From: UMGS902 sp045580835
GTDB lineage: Bacteria; Bacillota; Clostridia; Oscillospirales; CAG-272
Direction: 5' to 3'
Length of the DNA: 6,753 nt
Assembly: GCA_045580835.1 (NCBI GenBank)
Contig: JAZNOM010000058.1
Coordinates: forward strand, 1-6,753
In this document: piece by piece, positions 6,361-6,753 of the stretch
How the letters are laid out: each line of letters begins with the position of its first letter
Numbering within the stretch: position 1 is the first letter of the stretch
Translations under genes and position numbers: made by a program
The notes under the pieces: generated by a model
What the model was told of the DNA's origin: nothing
Database searches by the model: none
Seen by the model: only the letters and a program-made list of their open reading frames with translations

Positions 6361-6601
6361 ATGTACTCTCCTTTTTATTTCGTTTGTCCTCAAAAGCAGA
6401 TTTTATCATGTACGAAATGATACCGCCCGTCATCGGAGCACCGATGTACGCAAGTACATCACCAATGCTTATGGTCATATCACCGCGAAAAAGTTGTACC
6501 GCGCACACCGCAAAGCCGAAAACCGCACCGATAAACCACAGCACAATCATCGCACCGATACACCGCTTTGAAAAGCGTTGGAATTGTTTTTTAATTTTCA
6601 T
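6326..6601 (-). CDS. Small two-helix membrane protein of a putative phage-derived lysis pair, function unknown
   Basis: This 91-aa protein has a basic N-terminus (MKIKKQFQRFSKR), a transmembrane helix at about 15-37 (IGAMIVLWFIGAVFGFAVCAVQL), a second at about 46-66 (IGDVLAYIGAPMTGGIISYMI) and a charged C-terminal tail (EDKRNKKESTYENFENETYQP). I recognise no catalytic motif. Proteins of this size and plan often precede holin genes in Clostridia prophages; this is recalled, not searched. Its last 35 bases (6326-6360) overlap the start of the 65-aa gene in another frame, and they include that gene's ribosome binding site just upstream. The pair are probably co-translated. The ATG at 6601 has no visible Shine-Dalgarno site; upstream is AT-rich, with a frame stop at 6629-6631. 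The overlap and clean helix pattern argue that it is real. Confidence 0.7.
   Translation of the reverse strand: MKIKKQFQRFSKRCIGAMIVLWFIGAVFGFAVCAVQLFRGDMTISIGDVLAYIGAPMTGGIISYMIKSAFEDKRNKKESTYENFENETYQP
6368..6374 (-). promoter_or_regulatory. Ribosome binding site AAAGGAG of the 65-aa membrane protein gene
   Basis: The minus strand reads AAAGGAG, seven bases before the ATG at 6360. It lies within the coding region of the 91-aa gene and decides the start in favour of 6360 over the in-frame ATG at 6393. Confidence 0.85.
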
Positions 6602-6633
6602 AGTTTTTTGATGTAAATTAAAGTTTATCTAAT

Positions 6634-6661
6634 CACTTCAAAATGCAAGCATTTTGAAGTG
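6634..6661. repeat. Perfect 13-bp inverted repeat upstream of the holin-like pair
   Basis: CACTTCAAAATGC (6634-6646) is followed by AA and then its exact reverse complement GCATTTTGAAGTG (6649-6661). It has no T-run, so it is not a classic terminator by itself. It could be a protein-binding operator, an mRNA 5' hairpin for the 91-aa gene, or one copy of a dispersed palindromic repeat. The sequence alone does not decide. Confidence 0.8.
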
Positions 6662-6665
6662 GAGC

Positions 6666-6706
6666 AAAACCGTTCGCTCGCGCCGCGCTCACCGCGCGCG
6701 GTTTTT
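6666..6706. terminator. Terminator-like imperfect hairpin with GC-rich interior
   Basis: AAAACCG at 6666-6672 pairs with CGGTTTT at 6699-6705. Inside, CGCGC (6684-6688) can pair with GCGCG (6694-6698) around TCACC, leaving an 11-base one-sided bulge. T-runs follow on both strands, five on the plus strand and four on the minus. The interior is an almost pure C/G/T string of CGCG words, unlike the AT-rich flanks. Confidence 0.5.
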
Positions 6707-6713
6707 AAGGTGT

Positions 6714-6742
6714 AAAAAAGCCGGCGCATGTCCGTCTTTTTT
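6714..6742. terminator. Terminator-like hairpin at the right edge, probably bidirectional
   Basis: AAAAAAG at 6714-6720 pairs with CTTTTTT at 6736-6742. After one C/T mismatch, CGG (6722-6724) pairs with CCG (6732-6734) around a 7-base loop CGCATGT. It offers six T residues on either strand. It could end a minus-strand gene lying just beyond the right edge, which would make the holin-like pair a separate transcription unit. Confidence 0.5.
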
Positions 6743-6753
6743 ACGGAATTTTA

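Larger units (their letters stand above)
6602..6753. other. Non-coding right edge with three consecutive hairpins
   Basis: No coding region is supported. The stretch holds the inverted repeat at 6634-6661 and the hairpins at 6666-6706 and 6714-6742. Between 6602 and 6633 the DNA is AT-rich, and TTTAAT on the minus strand could be a -10 element for the 91-aa gene, but no convincing -35 accompanies it. Confidence 0.6.

Noticed and set aside
6361..6393. Longer start for the 65-aa membrane protein at 6393
   Set aside because: The added residues are charged and atypical, while the 6360 start has AAAGGAG at seven bases.
1..6753. CRISPR arrays, tRNA or rRNA genes, transposases
   Set aside because: Reading both strands showed no regular repeat-spacer pattern, no cloverleaf-like gene and no transposase or integrase motif.

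Overview
The window looks like chromosomal DNA of a low-to-moderate GC, Gram-positive (monoderm) anaerobe of the class Clostridia. This is inferred from strong AGGAGG-type ribosome binding sites, a MacAB/YknXYZ-type exporter with separate ATPase and permease genes, a membrane-anchored HlyD-like adaptor with short hairpins, and a secreted protein with S-layer homology (SLH) domains. No rRNA, tRNA or other taxonomic marker is present, so genus or family cannot be given. Every gene I can support is on the minus strand, so the transcriptional order runs from high to low coordinates.

Right part (about 6163-6753). A 152-base non-coding stretch at the right edge carries three consecutive hairpins, two of them terminator-like. 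It is followed by two small overlapping membrane-protein genes (91 and 65 aa) that resemble the holin-type pair of Clostridia prophages. No endolysin or other phage gene is visible. A perfect 14-bp terminator hairpin (6131-6160) closes this module.

Main part (119-6082). An extended -10 promoter (about 6074-6082) precedes a compact four-gene operon. The genes are a 566-aa HlyD/MacA-like adaptor with two tandem lipoyl plus beta-barrel modules, a 239-aa MacB/LolD-type ATPase, a 398-aa MacB-type permease, and a 765-aa exported SLH-domain protein. They are joined by TAATG and ATGA overlaps and one 9-base gap, so co-transcription and translational coupling are very likely. The first three should form an ATP-driven export machine: the ATPase powers the permease, whose large extracellular domain works with the adaptor. 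The SLH protein is probably bound to the cell wall outside the membrane. The exported substrate cannot be read from the sequence.

Left edge (1-118). No gene is supported here. A 9-bp GC-rich hairpin with a T-tract on the plus strand lies just after the SLH stop codon. Its polarity is that of a terminator for a plus-strand gene arriving from outside the window.

The most unusual points are the tandem duplication in the adaptor, the linkage of an uncharacterised SLH protein to a MacAB-type exporter, and the orphan holin-like pair. I see no clear evidence of a wholly new system.
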